A stretch of 6,479 nt of DNA from Betaproteobacteria bacterium (GCA_009923895.1 RFSP01000111.1:1-6479); one strand, 5' to 3'. Positions 1-5,640 are shown, numbered from the stretch's first letter. Notes: a model not told the origin generated them from the letters alone. Program-made: numbers and translations.

Positions 1-68
1 GCAAACGGCACGATCAGATGGGTGGGTGCGGTCACAGCGAACACACGATCACAGGCATGGTCGTGCAT
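1..68 (-). CDS. 5' end of a divergent reading frame of unknown function (partial)
   Basis: On the minus strand an ATG at 68-66 opens a frame that runs without a stop to the left edge, giving about 22 residues that begin MHDHACDRVFAVTAPTHLIV. An in-frame GTG at 35-33 would instead give a protein starting MTAPTHLIVPF, which looks a more natural N-terminus. A weak AGGG lies about 10 nt before the ATG. The sequence GATAAT overlaps the ATG and could be a -10 element, which would favour the downstream GTG. The frame is divergent from lolC, with a 30-nt gap. The fragment is too short to assign. From memory, THL(L/I)(I/V)PF-type starts occur in phosphoglycerate-mutase-like or RpfE-like hypothetical proteins near recJ/lolC in related genomes, but this is only a guess. 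A chance open frame of this length is also possible. Confidence 0.4.
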   Translation of the reverse strand, partial: MHDHACDRVFAVTAPTHLIVPF

Positions 69-86
69 TATCGACTCACCCTGGGT

Positions 87-92
87 TAGCAT
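87..92 (+). promoter_or_regulatory. Possible -10 element (TAGCAT) for lolC-lolD
   Basis: TAGCAT matches TATAAT at 4 of 6 positions and ends 6 nt before the lolC ATG at 99. No convincing -35 hexamer is visible 16-18 nt upstream. It lies in the 30-nt gap shared with the divergent frame at 1-68. No good Shine-Dalgarno site precedes lolC; only a GGG directly abuts the start region. Confidence 0.25.
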
Positions 93-98
93 GATGGG

Positions 99-1370
99 AT
101 GATGACCTGGTTGCAATCGTGGCCCTACGAGTGGCAGGTGGGATGGCGCTACACACGCGCTGGCCGCAGCGGCCGCCGAAATGGCTTCATCTCGTTTATT
201 TCGGCCGTTTCCATGCTGGGCATTGCCCTGGGCGTGGCGGCGCTCATCATTGTCCTTTCAGTCATGAACGGCTTCCAAAAGGAAGTGCGAGACCGCATGC
301 TCAGCGTCATCTCTCATGTGGAGGTGTTCAACGGGCAAGGGGAATCTCTGGCCGATTGGCGAGCGGTGGCTCAAGCGGCGCGTCAAGTCACCGAGGTGCA
401 AGCTGCATCGCCCTTCATCGCGCAACAGGTGCTGGTGTCTCGCGGCGAATCCATGCGGGGTGCGGTGGTGCGCGGAATCTCTCCTGTCGACGAGGCCCAA
501 GTCACCGACCTGGCAGCGCGGCTGTTGGACTCCACGCTGTCTCGGCTGCAACCGGGGGCTTGGCACATCGTGCTGGGTGTGGAGCTGGCCCGCTCATTGG
601 GTGTGGCCGAGGGCGACAAAATCACCATCGTCGCGCCGGGAGGTCAAGTGACACCGGCGGGCGTGATGCCCCGGCTCAAGCAATTCTTGGTGATTGGCAC
701 CCTGGAGTCCGGCCACTATGAATACGACAGCAGCCTGGCCCTGATTCACTTGGACGATGCAGCGCGGCTCTTCCGACTGGAGGGTGCGTCGGGTGTGCAA
801 TTGCGGCTCAAAGACCCTCAGCAAGCGCGGGCCGTGGCGCAGGAACTCGTGGGCCATTTGCCCGCCAATCTCACCATTCGGGATTGGACGCGCACCAACC
901 GCAATTGGTTCGATGCGGTGCAAATTGAAAAACGCATGATGTTCATCATCCTCACTCTCATTGTGGCGGTGGCCGCTTTCAATTTGGTGAGCACGCTGGT
1001 GATGACCGTCACCGACAAGCGGGCCGACATTGCCATCTTGCGTACCTTGGGCGCGAGCCCGCGCTCCATCATGGGTATTTTTGTGGTGCAAGGGGCCTTG
1101 GCCGGCGTCATCGGCACCCTGGGGGGTGTGGCCTTGGGCTTGCTTGTGGCTTGCAATATCGATGTCATCGTCCCGGCGATGGAGCGTGCCTTGGGGGTCG
1201 CTTTCTTGCCCGGCAGCATCTACCTCATCAGCCGCATGCCAAGTCAACCGCTGGCCAGCGACATCGTGCCCATCGCACTCATCTCCTTGGCCTTGGCCTT
1301 TGCAGCCACCTTGTATCCGAGTTGGCGTGCAAGCCGCGTCCATCCTGCCGAGGCCTTGCGCTATGAGTGA
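99..1370 (+). CDS. lolC: Lipoprotein-releasing ABC transporter permease, LolC/LolE family
   Basis: This is the inner-membrane permease that, with LolD, extracts outer-membrane-destined lipoproteins from the inner membrane and passes them to LolA. The 423 residues show the family layout: TM1 at about 28-54 (with the LSVMNGF motif), a large MacB-like periplasmic domain to about 278, TM2 at about 280-303, a cytoplasmic coupling segment (TDKRADIAILRTLGAS, 305-320), TM3 at about 323-352, TM4 at about 386-406, and the typical ending YPSWRA..PAEALRYE. The stretch GGQVTPAGVMPRL (181-193) resembles the E. coli LolC 'hook' (QFTPMGR.P) that recruits LolA, which favours LolC or LolF over LolE. Length is close to the E. 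coli proteins, about 400-415 residues. Two tandem ATGs (99 and 102) could each be the start, with no strong ribosome site. lolD overlaps its 3' end by 8 nt. No second permease gene follows, so a homodimeric LolF-type complex is possible (inference). Confidence 0.95.
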   Translation: MMTWLQSWPYEWQVGWRYTRAGRSGRRNGFISFISAVSMLGIALGVAALIIVLSVMNGFQKEVRDRMLSVISHVEVFNGQGESLADWRAVAQAARQVTEVQAASPFIAQQVLVSRGESMRGAVVRGISPVDEAQVTDLAARLLDSTLSRLQPGAWHIVLGVELARSLGVAEGDKITIVAPGGQVTPAGVMPRLKQFLVIGTLESGHYEYDSSLALIHLDDAARLFRLEGASGVQLRLKDPQQARAVAQELVGHLPANLTIRDWTRTNRNWFDAVQIEKRMMFIILTLIVAVAAFNLVSTLVMTVTDKRADIAILRTLGASPRSIMGIFVVQGALAGVIGTLGGVALGLLVACNIDVIVPAMERALGVAFLPGSIYLISRMPSQPLASDIVPIALISLALAFAATLYPSWRASRVHPAEALRYE

Positions 1371-2058
1371 GGTGAGTATGGACCCCCGGCCCGTCGTGCT
1401 CCAGGCCTCCGCGCTGCACAAGCGCTTTCGCGAAGGCAGCGGCCGCGACGCCTTGGACGTGCGCGTTTTGCAAGGGGTGGACCTCACCGTGCATGCGGGG
1501 CAGACCCTGGCGGTGGTGGGCCCCTCAGGTGCGGGCAAGAGCACGCTGTTGCACCTCTTGGGGGGATTGGAGACGCCCACCAGCGGCCGCGTGATGCTGA
1601 TGGGACGCGACCTGTCCACCCTGTCGGCACGGGACCAGGGTCTCTGGCGAAATCAACATCTCGGGTTTGTGTATCAGTTTCACCATTTGTTGCCCGAGTT
1701 CAGCGCGCTGGACAACGTGGCGATGCCATTGAGAATTCGGCGCCAGAACGTGGCTCAGGCGCATCAAGCTGCAAGCGAGGTCTTAAAACGCGTGGGTCTG
1801 CAAGATCGCATGTCACATCACCCCGCGCAATTGTCTGGGGGGGAACGGCAGCGTGTGGCCATCGCCCGCGCCCTGGTGACACGGCCCGCTTGCGTGCTGG
1901 CCGACGAGCCCACAGGCAATTTGGACCGCGCCACCGCCGAAACGGTGTTCACGCTGATGCTGGACTTGGCGCGGGAACAAGGCACGGCCTTTGTGGTGGT
2001 GACACACGACCCGCTCCTGGCCGCCCGGTGTGAATCCACTTTGCAGTTAGGGAATTGA
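1363..2058 (+). CDS. lolD: Lipoprotein-releasing ABC transporter ATP-binding protein LolD
   Basis: This cytoplasmic ATPase powers lipoprotein release by the Lol permease. From the ATG at 1363 it is 231 residues and closely resembles E. coli LolD (233). Visible elements are Walker A GPSGAGKST (53-61), the HLLGGLETPTSG stretch, the Q-loop in VYQFHHLLPEF (Q105), the signature LSGGERQ (157-163), Walker B VLADE (178-182) with the D-loop GNLD (185-188), and the switch histidine in VVVTHD (H215). The ATG at 1363 overlaps the lolC stop (ATGAGTGA) and has GAGG 9 nt upstream. A second in-frame ATG at 1378 has a better GAGGTGA site with a 5-nt spacer and would give 226 residues. Either start leaves the domain intact, and both imply translational coupling to lolC. 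The C-terminus ends at LQLGN, lacking the short DGRL-type tail of E. coli LolD, which should not affect catalysis. Confidence 0.96.
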   Translation: MSEVSMDPRPVVLQASALHKRFREGSGRDALDVRVLQGVDLTVHAGQTLAVVGPSGAGKSTLLHLLGGLETPTSGRVMLMGRDLSTLSARDQGLWRNQHLGFVYQFHHLLPEFSALDNVAMPLRIRRQNVAQAHQAASEVLKRVGLQDRMSHHPAQLSGGERQRVAIARALVTRPACVLADEPTGNLDRATAETVFTLMLDLAREQGTAFVVVTHDPLLAARCESTLQLGN

Positions 2059-2115
2059 GGTCCCCGTGAGGCGGCCCGGTATACACGGTCGGCAACCAAT
2101 AAGACCACTCCTGCC

Positions 2116-2121
2116 TACAAT
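2116..2121 (+). promoter_or_regulatory. Probable -10 element (TACAAT) upstream of rnm
   Basis: TACAAT matches 5 of 6 positions of TATAAT and ends exactly 6 nt before the GTG at 2128, so transcription would begin on or next to the start codon. An in-frame ATG at 2137 would then have a 9-nt leader. No clear TTGACA-like box is present 16-18 nt upstream. A poorer alternative pair lies further up: TTGAGG at 2055-2060 and TATACA at 2080-2085, with a long 19-nt spacer. The 69-nt lolD-rnm gap (2059-2127) holds nothing else beyond a weak CCGTG/CACGG inverted repeat (2064-2068 and 2084-2088). Confidence 0.4.
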
Positions 2122-2127
2122 GGCCCA

Positions 2128-2994
2128 GTGACTCCGATGAACCTCCTCAACGCCGATTTGCATTGCCACTCCACCGTGTCCGACGGCACCCTGGAGCCCG
2201 AAGCGTTGGCTGCCCGGGCGAAAGCCCATGGGGTGGAGTTGTGGTCGTTGACCGACCATGACGAGGTGGGGGGTCAACACCGCGCCATGGCGGCCGCCCG
2301 ACAAGTGGGCATGGACTACCTCACCGGCTGCGAAATCTCGGTGACCTTTGCCGACGTGACCGTGCACATTGTGGGACTGGGTTTTGATCCCGATGATGCG
2401 CAACTCGTCAGCGGGCTGGCTGCCACCCGAGGAGGGCGCGCCGATCGTGCCAAAGAAATGAGCGAGGCGTTGGCCAAGGTGGGAATTCGCGACGCCTATG
2501 AAGGAGCCTTGCGATATGTGGGCAATCCCGATTTGATCAGTCGCACGCACTTTGCGCGGTTCTTGGTCGAAAGCGGTGTGTGTGCTGACACCTCCGAGGT
2601 GTTCCGCCGCTTCCTCACCGAAGGCAAACCCGGCTTTGTACCCCACCGTTGGGCCAAATTGGGCGATGCCGTGGGCTGGATCCGCCAGGCAGGCGGAGCG
2701 GCTGTGATCGCACACCCGGCCCGCTACCGGTTCACGCCCACCGAAGAATACGCCCTCTTCACCGAATTCAAGGCCCACGGTGGCCAGGCGGTGGAAGTGA
2801 TCACCGGCAGTCACAGCGCGGCCGAGGCGGTGAAGTATGCCGACATGGCCACCGAATTTGGCCTCTTCGCCTCCCGAGGCAGCGACTTTCACGCCCCAGA
2901 TGAAAGCCACACCGAGTTGGGCGCCTTGCCTGATCTGCCGGGTCAGCTCACTCCCGTGTGGCAAGCCCTGCAACACCGCGTCATACGGGCCTGA
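2128..2994 (+). CDS. rnm: PHP-domain RNase AM / 3',5'-nucleoside bisphosphate phosphatase (YciV/TrpH family)
   Basis: This is a metal-dependent phosphoesterase of the polymerase-and-histidinol-phosphatase fold. Characterised relatives remove the 3'-phosphate from 3',5'-nucleoside bisphosphates such as pAp, and E. coli Rnm (YciV) is a 5'-to-3' exonuclease that trims rRNA 5' ends. The 288 residues carry the expected metal ligands: ADLHCHS with H12 and H14, SDGT with D19, LTDHD with D43/H44, GCEIS with E69, H80 in VHIVGLGFD, IAHPARY with H196, and GSDFH with D253 and H255. The GTG at 2128 is the longest start; an ATG at 2137 gives 285 residues beginning MNLLNADLHCH and is equally plausible. Neither has a Shine-Dalgarno site, but TACAAT sits just upstream. 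The stop codon directly abuts the stop of the convergent gene at 2995. In E. coli the orthologue neighbours yciO, as it nearly does here. Confidence 0.92.
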   Translation: MTPMNLLNADLHCHSTVSDGTLEPEALAARAKAHGVELWSLTDHDEVGGQHRAMAAARQVGMDYLTGCEISVTFADVTVHIVGLGFDPDDAQLVSGLAATRGGRADRAKEMSEALAKVGIRDAYEGALRYVGNPDLISRTHFARFLVESGVCADTSEVFRRFLTEGKPGFVPHRWAKLGDAVGWIRQAGGAAVIAHPARYRFTPTEEYALFTEFKAHGGQAVEVITGSHSAAEAVKYADMATEFGLFASRGSDFHAPDESHTELGALPDLPGQLTPVWQALQHRVIRA

Positions 2995-3354
2995 TCAGAC
3001 GCGGCGCGCCGAGAAGAGTCGGTCCAAGGCCGCCTCTATCACCAAGCTGCACGCACTGTAAAGAATGGACCCCACCAGGGCGGCGGCGAAGCTGCTCACA
3101 TTGAAGCCACTGAGCAGTTCGGCAGCGGCCCAAAACGTGATGGCATTGATCACGAACAAGAACAAGCCCAGGGTCACCAAGGTGACGGGCAAGGTCAAAA
3201 ACACCAACACGGGACGCAACACCGTGTTGAGAAGACCCAAGATGAAGGCGGCCACCAGCGCGGAGCCAAAGTCTTTGACTTCCACACCTGAATAAATCTG
3301 TGCCACCAGCAGCAATGAAGCGGCCAACAGCAACCAACGCGCAATCAATTTCAT
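2995..3354 (-). CDS. Small integral membrane protein, phage holin family 4 superfamily IV (YvlD-like)
   Basis: The 119-residue protein is almost entirely hydrophobic, with four predicted membrane segments at about 3-20, 31-50, 52-75 and 85-106. The central block LNTVLRPVLVFLTLPVTL and LGLFLFVINA is the hallmark of the DUF/PF04020 family (YvlD; 'phage_holin_4_2'). Despite the name, these are mostly chromosomal proteins of unknown function, and nothing here points to a phage lysis cassette. The ATG at 3354-3352 is chosen because the frame upstream of it (to about 3510) reads antisense into yciO and has no family character. TATGCT (3369-3364 on this strand) ends 9 nt before the start and may be a -10 element, but no good -35 or Shine-Dalgarno site is seen. 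It is divergent from yciO and convergent with rnm, with zero bases between the two stop codons. It was probably inserted between two genes that are neighbours elsewhere (inference). Confidence 0.85.
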   Translation of the reverse strand: MKLIARWLLLAASLLLVAQIYSGVEVKDFGSALVAAFILGLLNTVLRPVLVFLTLPVTLVTLGLFLFVINAITFWAAAELLSGFNVSSFAAALVGSILYSACSLVIEAALDRLFSARRV

Positions 3355-3403
3355 AAGCGTTTTAGCATAGCGCACTGTCAGGAAGTTGCGTGGGTCGATC
3401 CCT

Positions 3404-3409
3404 GAAAAT
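3404..3409 (+). promoter_or_regulatory. Weak possible -10 element (GAAAAT) for yciO
   Basis: GAAAAT matches TATAAT at 4 of 6 positions and ends 6 nt before the GTG at 3416. No -35 box is evident at a proper distance. The 61-nt divergent gap (3355-3415) also contains TTTAGCATAG at 3361-3370, whose reverse strand reads TATGCT and may serve the opposite gene. Confidence 0.2.
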
Positions 3410-3415
3410 AGGGAC

Positions 3416-4048
3416 GTGTCGCAATTTTTCCATGTCCACCCTGACAACCCGCAAGGCCGCTTGATCAAGCAGGCCGTGCAAATCCTCAAGAGCGGCGGGG
3501 TGGCTGCCATTCCAACCGATTCCAGCTATGCCTTGGTATGCCAACTGGATGACAAATCGGCGGTCGAGCATTTGCGCCGCATCCGGCAGGTGGACGAGCG
3601 TCACCACCTCACATTGCTGTGTCGAGACTTGAGCGAGCTCGCCAGCTATGCCCGCGTGGACAACCGGCAGTACCGCTTGCTCAAATTGGGCACGCCGGGG
3701 CCGTTCACGTTCATTTTGGAAGCCACCAAAGAAGTGCCTCGCCGGGTCTCGCACCCTTCTCGACGCACGATCGGACTTAGAGTGCCCGACCATCGGGTCA
3801 CGCAAGCCTTGCTGGCCGAGCATGGGGCGCCTTTGTTGGCCACCACCCTGATCCCGCCAGGTGAAACAGACCCCTTGAACGACCCCGACGAAATTCGCGA
3901 GCGCTTTGAAAAAGTGCTGCAAGCGGTGGTGGACGCGGGGGCTTGTTCGATAGAGCCCACCACCATCGTGGACTTGACCGCAGACGAACCGGTGCTCATC
4001 CGCCTGGGTTTGGGCGACCCAACCAGATTGGGCTTGTCGCCGCCCTGA
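3416..4048 (+). CDS. yciO: YciO, Sua5/YciO/YrdC (TsaC-like) family protein
   Basis: This is a YrdC-fold protein of the group often annotated L-threonylcarbamoyladenylate synthase. TsaC/Sua5 make the threonylcarbamoyl-AMP used for tRNA t6A37, but YciO itself is a distinct, generally non-essential branch whose physiological role is uncertain. From the GTG at 3416 it is 210 residues beginning MSQFFHVHPDNPQ, which matches E. coli YciO (MSQFFYIHPDNPQ) and decides the start over an in-frame TTG at 3386. Recognisable family segments are PTDSSYAL (33-40), RRIRQVDERHHLTLLCRDLSE (about 54-74), GPFTFILEATKEVPRR (95-110), RTIGLRVP (117-124) and PTTIVDLT (181-188). No good Shine-Dalgarno site precedes it; AGGGA is only 1-2 nt from the GTG. 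It converges on the ridA-like gene with a GC hairpin between them. A role in t6A synthesis should not be assumed from this sequence. Confidence 0.93.
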   Translation: MSQFFHVHPDNPQGRLIKQAVQILKSGGVAAIPTDSSYALVCQLDDKSAVEHLRRIRQVDERHHLTLLCRDLSELASYARVDNRQYRLLKLGTPGPFTFILEATKEVPRRVSHPSRRTIGLRVPDHRVTQALLAEHGAPLLATTLIPPGETDPLNDPDEIRERFEKVLQAVVDAGACSIEPTTIVDLTADEPVLIRLGLGDPTRLGLSPP

Positions 4049-4051
4049 TGT

Positions 4052-4069
4052 GCGGCGCTGATGCGCCGC
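4052..4069. terminator. GC-rich hairpin between convergent yciO and ridA-like genes
   Basis: GCGGCGC (4052-4058) and GCGCCGC (4063-4069) form a perfect 7-bp stem around a 4-base TGAT loop, placed in the 30-nt gap between two convergent stop codons. The position suggests a bidirectional transcription end point. Neither strand has a T-run after the stem, so it is not a canonical intrinsic terminator. It may act as a Rho-linked or 3'-end-protecting stem-loop. Confidence 0.45.
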
Positions 4070-4078
4070 CTCAGCGCT

Positions 4079-4423
4079 TCAGATCGCGGCCGTCACCACC
4101 ATTTCGACGCGGTACTGCGACGTGGCCAGTTTGGCCTCCACCGTGGCCCTTGGTGGCGCATGGCCCGCCGGCACCCATGCATCCCACACAGAGTTCATGC
4201 CCGCAAAGTCACCGATGTCGGCAACGAAGATCTGGCACATCAAGATTTTTGTCTTGTCGGTGCCGGCGCGCGCCAACAGCGCGTCGATCTGCTCCAGCAC
4301 ATCACGGGTCTGCCCCACGATGTCTTGCTTCGGGTCGCGCGCCACTTGACCCGCCAAGTACGCCACGCCATTGTGAATGGCCATGTCCGACAGTCGGGCG
4401 CCCACATCAAATCGTTGAACCAT
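4079..4423 (-). CDS. RidA (YjgF/YER057c/UK114) family protein, YoaB-like
   Basis: Rid-family trimeric proteins hydrolyse reactive enamine/imine intermediates released by PLP enzymes; substrates differ between subfamilies and cannot be read here. The 114 residues resemble E. coli YoaB (also 114) more than RidA (128). Shared features are the opening RFDVGARLSDMAIHNGVAYL, DFAGMNSVWDAWV..GHAP (72-89), PPRATVEAKL (90-99) and the ending YRVEMVVTAA. R92 lines up with the carboxylate-binding arginine of RidA (R105 in E. coli). The cysteine of RidA's RSCVE is T94 here, consistent with a non-RidA subgroup. The ATG at 4423 is chosen because AAGGA lies about 10 nt upstream inside plsY and because the protein then begins at the family's usual position; an upstream in-frame ATG at 4501 would add 26 unrelated residues. 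It starts 1 nt after the plsY stop, so it is very likely cotranscribed and translationally coupled with plsY. Confidence 0.9.
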   Translation of the reverse strand: MVQRFDVGARLSDMAIHNGVAYLAGQVARDPKQDIVGQTRDVLEQIDALLARAGTDKTKILMCQIFVADIGDFAGMNSVWDAWVPAGHAPPRATVEAKLATSQYRVEMVVTAAI

Positions 4424-4424
4424 G

Positions 4425-5060
4425 TCAGGAATTTCCTTTGTGCTCTTTGTGTCCCAGCTTGCTCTCGGTGCCCGCCATGAGCTTGCGAATGTTGGTCTCA
4501 TGTCGCCAAATTAAAAGCAGACACATGGGCACCAATGCCACCATCTCTTCACCGCCCCCCCAGATCAAGAGGTCATAAAAGGGTGCAAAGACCGCGGCAG
4601 CCAATGAGGCCAATGAAGAGTATCGGAAAAAGGCGGCAATGATGATCCAGGTGGCCAGGGTGGCCATGCCCAGCAAGGGATTGAGGGCCAACAACACGCC
4701 CGCGGCCGTTGCCACACCCTTGCCCCCCTGAAACTTGAAGAACACCGGCCACAAATGACCCAGGAAGGCCGCCAGCCCCACCAGCGCCACGACCGCATCG
4801 CTCCAGCCCAACTTTTGCCGAGCCCACAGCGCCAAGGCCACGGGCACATAGCCCTTGAGGGCGTCAAACACCAAGGTCAGCACGGCTGCCCACTTGTTGC
4901 CCGAGCGCAGCACGTTGGTGGCACCGGGGTTGCCTGACCCATAGCTGCGCGGATCGGCCAGGCCCATCCACCGGCTCACCAACACCGCGAAAGACAGGGA
5001 TCCCATCAAATAGCCCGCGAGAAGGGCTGCGAGGGGAGCGACCGTGTTCAGCATGCTCAT
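4425..5060 (-). CDS. plsY: Acyl-phosphate:glycerol-3-phosphate acyltransferase PlsY
   Basis: This integral inner-membrane enzyme transfers an acyl group from acyl-phosphate (made by PlsX) to glycerol-3-phosphate, giving lysophosphatidic acid, the first step of phospholipid synthesis. The 211-residue protein is hydrophobic with several membrane segments and has all three conserved motifs: SYGSGNPGATNVLR (39-52), FKFQGGKGVATAAG (108-121, acyl-phosphate/phosphate loop) and RHETNIRKLMAGTESK (186-201). Its length is normal for the family, and the last 10 residues form a polar tail (LGHKEHKGNS). The ATG at 5060 is the first start, with a second in-frame ATG two codons later. No Shine-Dalgarno site is visible; instead TACACT ends 6 nt upstream. 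ybaK lies 42 nt upstream on the same strand, and the ridA-like gene starts 1 nt downstream. The name YgiH is an older synonym. Confidence 0.96.
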   Translation of the reverse strand: MSMLNTVAPLAALLAGYLMGSLSFAVLVSRWMGLADPRSYGSGNPGATNVLRSGNKWAAVLTLVFDALKGYVPVALALWARQKLGWSDAVVALVGLAAFLGHLWPVFFKFQGGKGVATAAGVLLALNPLLGMATLATWIIIAAFFRYSSLASLAAAVFAPFYDLLIWGGGEEMVALVPMCLLLIWRHETNIRKLMAGTESKLGHKEHKGNS

Positions 5061-5066
5061 GGCGCA

Positions 5067-5072
5067 AGTGTA
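5067..5072 (-). promoter_or_regulatory. Possible -10 element (TACACT) for plsY-ridA
   Basis: Read on the minus strand, TACACT matches 4 of 6 positions of TATAAT and ends 6 nt before the plsY ATG at 5060. It lies in the 42-nt ybaK-plsY gap. TTGTGG occurs upstream, but with a 19-nt spacer it is a poor -35. If real, plsY-ridA has its own promoter in addition to read-through from ybaK. Confidence 0.3.
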
Positions 5073-5102
5073 TGCGCGTTGATGGCCGTCACCACAAGGA
5101 CA

Positions 5103-5591
5103 TCAAAGTGCACACTGAACCGAGCGGGCGCCCAAGGGATCGGTCAGCACTTGAGCAGAAATGCCCACCAAAAAGCCGCGCCGCCCGCCATTGATGAAGA
5201 CTTTGGGGAGTGCGAGCACCGTGTGCTCCACAAAAATGGGCAGGGCCTTGCGAAGCCCAAAGGGCGAGGTGCCTCCCACCAAATAGCCACTGTGACGCTG
5301 AGCCACCTCGGGTTTGCAAGGTTCCACCGACTTCACACCCATGGCGCGAGCGAGGTTCTTGGTACTGACTTGACGATCGCCATGCATCAGCACAATCAGT
5401 GGCTGGGCTCGCTCGTCTTGCATCACCAGCGTTTTGACCACCGCGTGCTCGTCCACACCCAGTTGGCGCGCTGACTCGGCCGTACCGCCTTGGTCGACAT
5501 AGTCATAGGGGTGCTCGGTAAATGAAATGCCGTGTGCTCGCAACCACTGGGTGGCGGGCGTTTCACTGACGTGACGGTCTTTCTTGGCCAT
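5103..5591 (-). CDS. ybaK: Cys-tRNA(Pro)/Cys-tRNA(Cys) deacylase YbaK
   Basis: This is a trans-editing enzyme that hydrolyses cysteine mischarged onto tRNA(Pro) by prolyl-tRNA synthetase, working in the cytoplasm with the synthetase. From the ATG at 5591 it is 162 residues, near E. coli YbaK (159). Family features include TPATQWL (11-17), the conserved lysine in VVKTLV (K53), the catalytic-pocket motif VGGTSPFG (105-112) and VFINGGRRGFLVGIS (131-145). The ATG at 5591 is preferred over the in-frame ATG at 5612 because MAKK..H.SETPAT is the usual N-terminus and an AAGGA precedes it, although the spacer is only 3 nt. It is the first gene of the minus-strand run leading to plsY and is divergent from the transporter gene at 5680. 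The related INS-type or ProX deacylases differ in specificity, but the overall match favours YbaK/EbsC. Confidence 0.93.
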   Translation of the reverse strand: MAKKDRHVSETPATQWLRAHGISFTEHPYDYVDQGGTAESARQLGVDEHAVVKTLVMQDERAQPLIVLMHGDRQVSTKNLARAMGVKSVEPCKPEVAQRHSGYLVGGTSPFGLRKALPIFVEHTVLALPKVFINGGRRGFLVGISAQVLTDPLGARSVQCAL

Positions 5592-5630
5592 AAATCCTTT
5601 CGCAGGCGCCAAGCCCAGCGCAACTTTATG

Positions 5631-5640
5631 ATGTCGACAT
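5631..5640. promoter_or_regulatory. Perfect 10-bp palindrome in the divergent ybaK/MFS gap
   Basis: ATGTCGACAT is a perfect inverted repeat, overlapped by GACATTGTC (5636-5644), itself a 4+1+4 palindrome. It lies in the 88-nt gap (5592-5679) between two divergent starts, where an operator would be expected. A TTGTCA at 5640-5645 resembles a -35 box for the plus strand, but no matching -10 follows at 16-18 nt. A single short palindrome may be chance. Confidence 0.25.

Noticed and set aside
594..1619. Long minus-strand open frame (341 codons) antisense to lolC and lolD
   Set aside because: It mirrors two strongly recognisable genes, has low-complexity His/Gln/Gly/Arg-rich composition typical of antisense GC-rich frames, and matches no family I know.
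2064..2088. CCGTG/CACGG inverted repeat after lolD as a terminator
   Set aside because: The stem is only 5 bp with a 15-nt loop and has no following T-run.
2047..2976. Minus-strand open frame (309 codons) antisense to rnm
   Set aside because: The plus strand encodes all PHP metal-binding motifs; the antisense product is Gly/His-rich with no domain character.
2995..3354. Phage lysis holin or prophage remnant
   Set aside because: The family name is historical. There is no endolysin, spanin, integrase or other phage gene nearby, and all neighbours are chromosomal housekeeping genes.
3386..3415. TTG at 3386 as the yciO start
   Set aside because: It adds ten residues not found in YciO. The GTG at 3416 gives the conserved MSQFF N-terminus.
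3362..3922. Minus-strand open frame (186 codons) antisense to yciO
   Set aside because: yciO is conserved end to end on the plus strand, and the antisense product has no recognisable features.
4424..4501. Upstream ATG (4501) as the ridA-like start
   Set aside because: It would overlap the plsY C-terminal motif region out of frame and add 26 unrelated residues. The ATG at 4423 has a ribosome site and the family's normal length.
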